A DNA stretch of 64,000 nucleotides from Glandiceps talaboti (taxonomy: Eukaryota; Hemichordata; Enteropneusta; Spengelidae), in contig NC_135569.1 of assembly GCF_964340395.1 (NCBI RefSeq), positions 12,575,019-12,639,018 on the forward strand, in the 5' to 3' direction. A model generated the notes under the pieces. The model saw only the letters and a list, made by a program, of their open reading frames with translations. It did no database searches and was not told the DNA's origin. The position numbers and the translations under genes were made by a program. Positions 61,985 to 64,000 of this stretch are shown one piece after another. Position 1 is the stretch's first letter. Each line of letters opens with the position of its first letter.

Positions 61985-63135
61985 AGTAGTCAATATTCTT
62001 CTTGTTCTATTTTGACCCTCTAGCATGAGGAAAAATGTTATTGCAGGTACTGAGAGTAGGTCAACCTTCTTGTTCTATTTTGACCCTCTAGTATGAGGTA
62101 AAATACTATTACAGGTACTGAGAATAAGTCAACCTTATTCTGTTTTGACCCTCTTGCATGAGGTAAAATGCTATTGTAGGTACTGAGAATAAGTCAACCT
62201 TCTTGTTCTATTTTGACCCTCTAGTATGAGGTAAAATGCTATTACAGGTACTGAGAATAAGTCGACCTTCTTGTTCTATTTTGACCCTCTAGCATGAGGT
62301 AAACTGCTATTACAGGTACCTAGAATAAGTCAACCTTCTTGTTCTATTTTGACCCTCTTGTATGAGGTAAAATGTTATTGCAGGTACTGAGAATAAGTCA
62401 ACCTTCTTGTTCTATTTTGACCCTCTAGTATGAGGTAAAATGCTATTGCAGGTACCAAGAATAAGTCAACCTTCTTGTGCTATTTTGACTCTCTAGCATG
62501 AGGTAAAATGTTATTACAGGAACTGAGAATAAGTCCACCTTCTTGTTCTATTTTGACCGTCTAGCATGAGGTAAAATGCTACTGCAGGTACTGAGAATAA
62601 TCAACCTTCTTGTTCTATTTTGACCCTCTAGCATGAGGTAAAATGCTATTACAGGTACTGAGAATAAGTCAACCTTCTTGTTCTATTTTGACCCTCTAGC
62701 ATGAGGTAAAATGTTATTACAGGAACTGAGAATAAGTCCACCTTCTTGTTCTATTTTGACCGTCTAGCATGAGGTAAATGCTACTGCAGGTACTGAGAAT
62801 AATCAACCTTCTTGTTCTATTTTGACCCTCTAGCATGAGGTAAAATGCTATTACAGGTACTGAGAATAAGTCAACCTTCTTGTTCTATTTTGACCCTCTA
62901 GCATGAGGTAAAATGCTATTACAGGTACTGAGAATAAGTCAACCTTCTTGTTCTATTTTGACCCTCTAGTATGAGGTAAAATGTTATTACAGGTACTGAG
63001 AATAAGTCAACCTTCTTGTTCTATTTTGACCCTCTAGCATGAGGTAAAATGCTGTTGTAGGTACTGAGAATAAGTCAACCTTCTTGTTCTATTTTGACCC
63101 TCTAACATGATGTAAAATGCTATTGCAGGTACCTA
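61985..63135. repeat. 68-bp satellite, right array, about 17 units, inverted
   Basis: The same unit as 56,962-57,800 in reverse complement (TTCTTGTTCTATTTTGACCC, TCTAGCATGAGGTAAAATGC, TATTGCAGGTACTGAGAATA). One block of about three units appears duplicated within the array (GAACTGAGAATAAGTCCACC recurs at about 62,520 and 62,722). Confidence 0.95.
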
Positions 63136-63159
63136 GAATTTGAGGTGGATCTTTCCGAA

Positions 63160-64000
63160 TATAATAAGCCATGTTCTTTTTCATGGCTCAGAAACTGGAT
63201 GGTTAATAGAGTTTGTCTTATAAACTGCTGGAACATCACCCACTTGTGTAATCTATCACATTGAAGACTAATAGATTTAGTTTGCGTCTATTTAGTAAAC
63301 TGACGGCTGGATTACCAGTGTCGTATTGAATTTAAAAAAAACTGACTACCAAGCCGAGAATTTGGAATATGAGCCCCTGTTCAGTAAATGTTGATTCTTT
63401 CTTAGGACATTGTCTGTGTATAATGTAAACCTCGTATGTGCAGACTGATATAATGAAAGTGTAAATAAAGTACAGCTGTGCGGTGAAAATACTTGAAAAC
63501 ACTTTTCTTTTTTAGTTTGATGTGTGTGTTCTGACACTCCCTTTCAGTATATAAAATGTCTGCTGACTGGTTTGTTCAAAACAAGGTCACCTGAGTGGCA
63601 CACAAAGGTCACTTGAGGACATCCTTGATGACATCACAGGTTTACATCAATGATAGAGCCATTGAGCAAACAGGATTCTGGTTGCTATGAGAACACTTTC
63701 CATTGTTGGTTGCTATGGTTAAACAGCTTCACATACTCTTGGTATTTCTTAAATATGGAGTGCAGTTACTTAATTTTGTACAAGAAGTGAAGTTGTCTCG
63801 ACTTAATGTGTCATGAAAAGTGGCAATTCATAATACTGTTTGCTTTTAGTTTTAACGGCCAGGGTTTCAGTCCCAGGTTTTTGCATAAGTGTTTTTTTAT
63901 CAGCTGAGCCATGAGATTAAATAGGATTTATTCTGTTCCAGACCAACTCTTTCTGTAGCTCTGAAAAAAACTGTTTTTCAAACTTAAATGTTAATCCTAA
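63160..64000. other. Right edge; nothing firm recognised
   Basis: AT-rich sequence. GGCCAGGGTTTCAGTCCCAG at about 63,858 resembles, inverted, the T-arm-like motif at 43,918-44,036 and may be a SINE head. No exon found. Confidence 0.4.

Larger units (their letters stand above)
56960..63140. mobile_element. Roughly 6.2-kb foldback-like structure with satellite arms
   Basis: Two arrays of one 68-bp satellite lie in opposite orientation about 4.2 kb apart. The inverted similarity continues inward past the arrays: left GTGCACCTAGAGTACTGTAT and CATTCATTATTTTTATCATG near 57,803-57,890, and their inverted matches at about 61,868-61,985 (GCATGC-type TATTACTATAGGCGTGCAC, CATAAAAATAATGAAC). The long inverted repeat is therefore about 0.97 kb on the left and 1.27 kb on the right around a 3.9-kb middle. 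This resembles foldback-type DNA transposons with tandem-repeat arms. No transposase was recognised inside. Confidence 0.6.

Overview
This is a stretch of animal nuclear DNA, most likely from a marine invertebrate. It is AT-rich, has short exons with GT-AG introns, and is crowded with microsatellites, minisatellites and small inverted-repeat transposons. The encoded proteins match bilaterian families (an eEF1A lysine methyltransferase and the nucleoporin ELYS). I cannot fix the phylum from sequence alone. All gene structures below were assembled by hand from splice sites and reading phase, and every exon junction listed keeps the frame.

Layout. (1) 0.25-2.5 kb, plus strand: the 3' part of a YqcI/YcgG-family (GntA-type heme enzyme) gene, including a 16-nt microexon. 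(2) 3.9-6.5 kb, minus: a complete three-exon EEF1AKMT4 homologue of 255 aa, convergent with gene 1. (3) 6.7-32.8 kb: a tandem segmental duplication. Each unit carries one intact 12-exon, 520-aa amidase-signature hydrolase on the minus strand (8.0-16.2 kb and 19.6-31.5 kb), closest by eye to Rhodococcus-type enantioselective amidases. The two units share exon phases, a 34-bp minisatellite downstream and several intronic repeats. They differ by insertions that leave a clean empty site in the other copy. (4) 32.8-36.1 kb: gene-poor DNA with several tandem repeats. (5) 36.1-52.9 kb, minus: 21 exons of an ELYS/AHCTF1 homologue, covering the helical core and the long acidic C-terminal tail. The N-terminal beta-propeller is not seen. 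(6) 53-64 kb: no exon recognised. It holds a 12-bp satellite, an inverted-repeat element with an amplified core, and a roughly 6.2-kb foldback-like structure whose arms are two opposite arrays of the same 68-bp satellite.

The genes do not form an obvious pathway. Two of the three gene types of bacterial character (the YqcI/YcgG gene and the amidases) lie close together around EEF1AKMT4, which is worth a phylogenetic test. The main novelty is structural: paired insertions in the duplicated amidase introns, partial exon duplications at splice sites, a transposon end that seems to supply a splice acceptor, and the large satellite-armed foldback. No LTR element, endogenous virus, Polinton, CRISPR array or tRNA gene was recognised.
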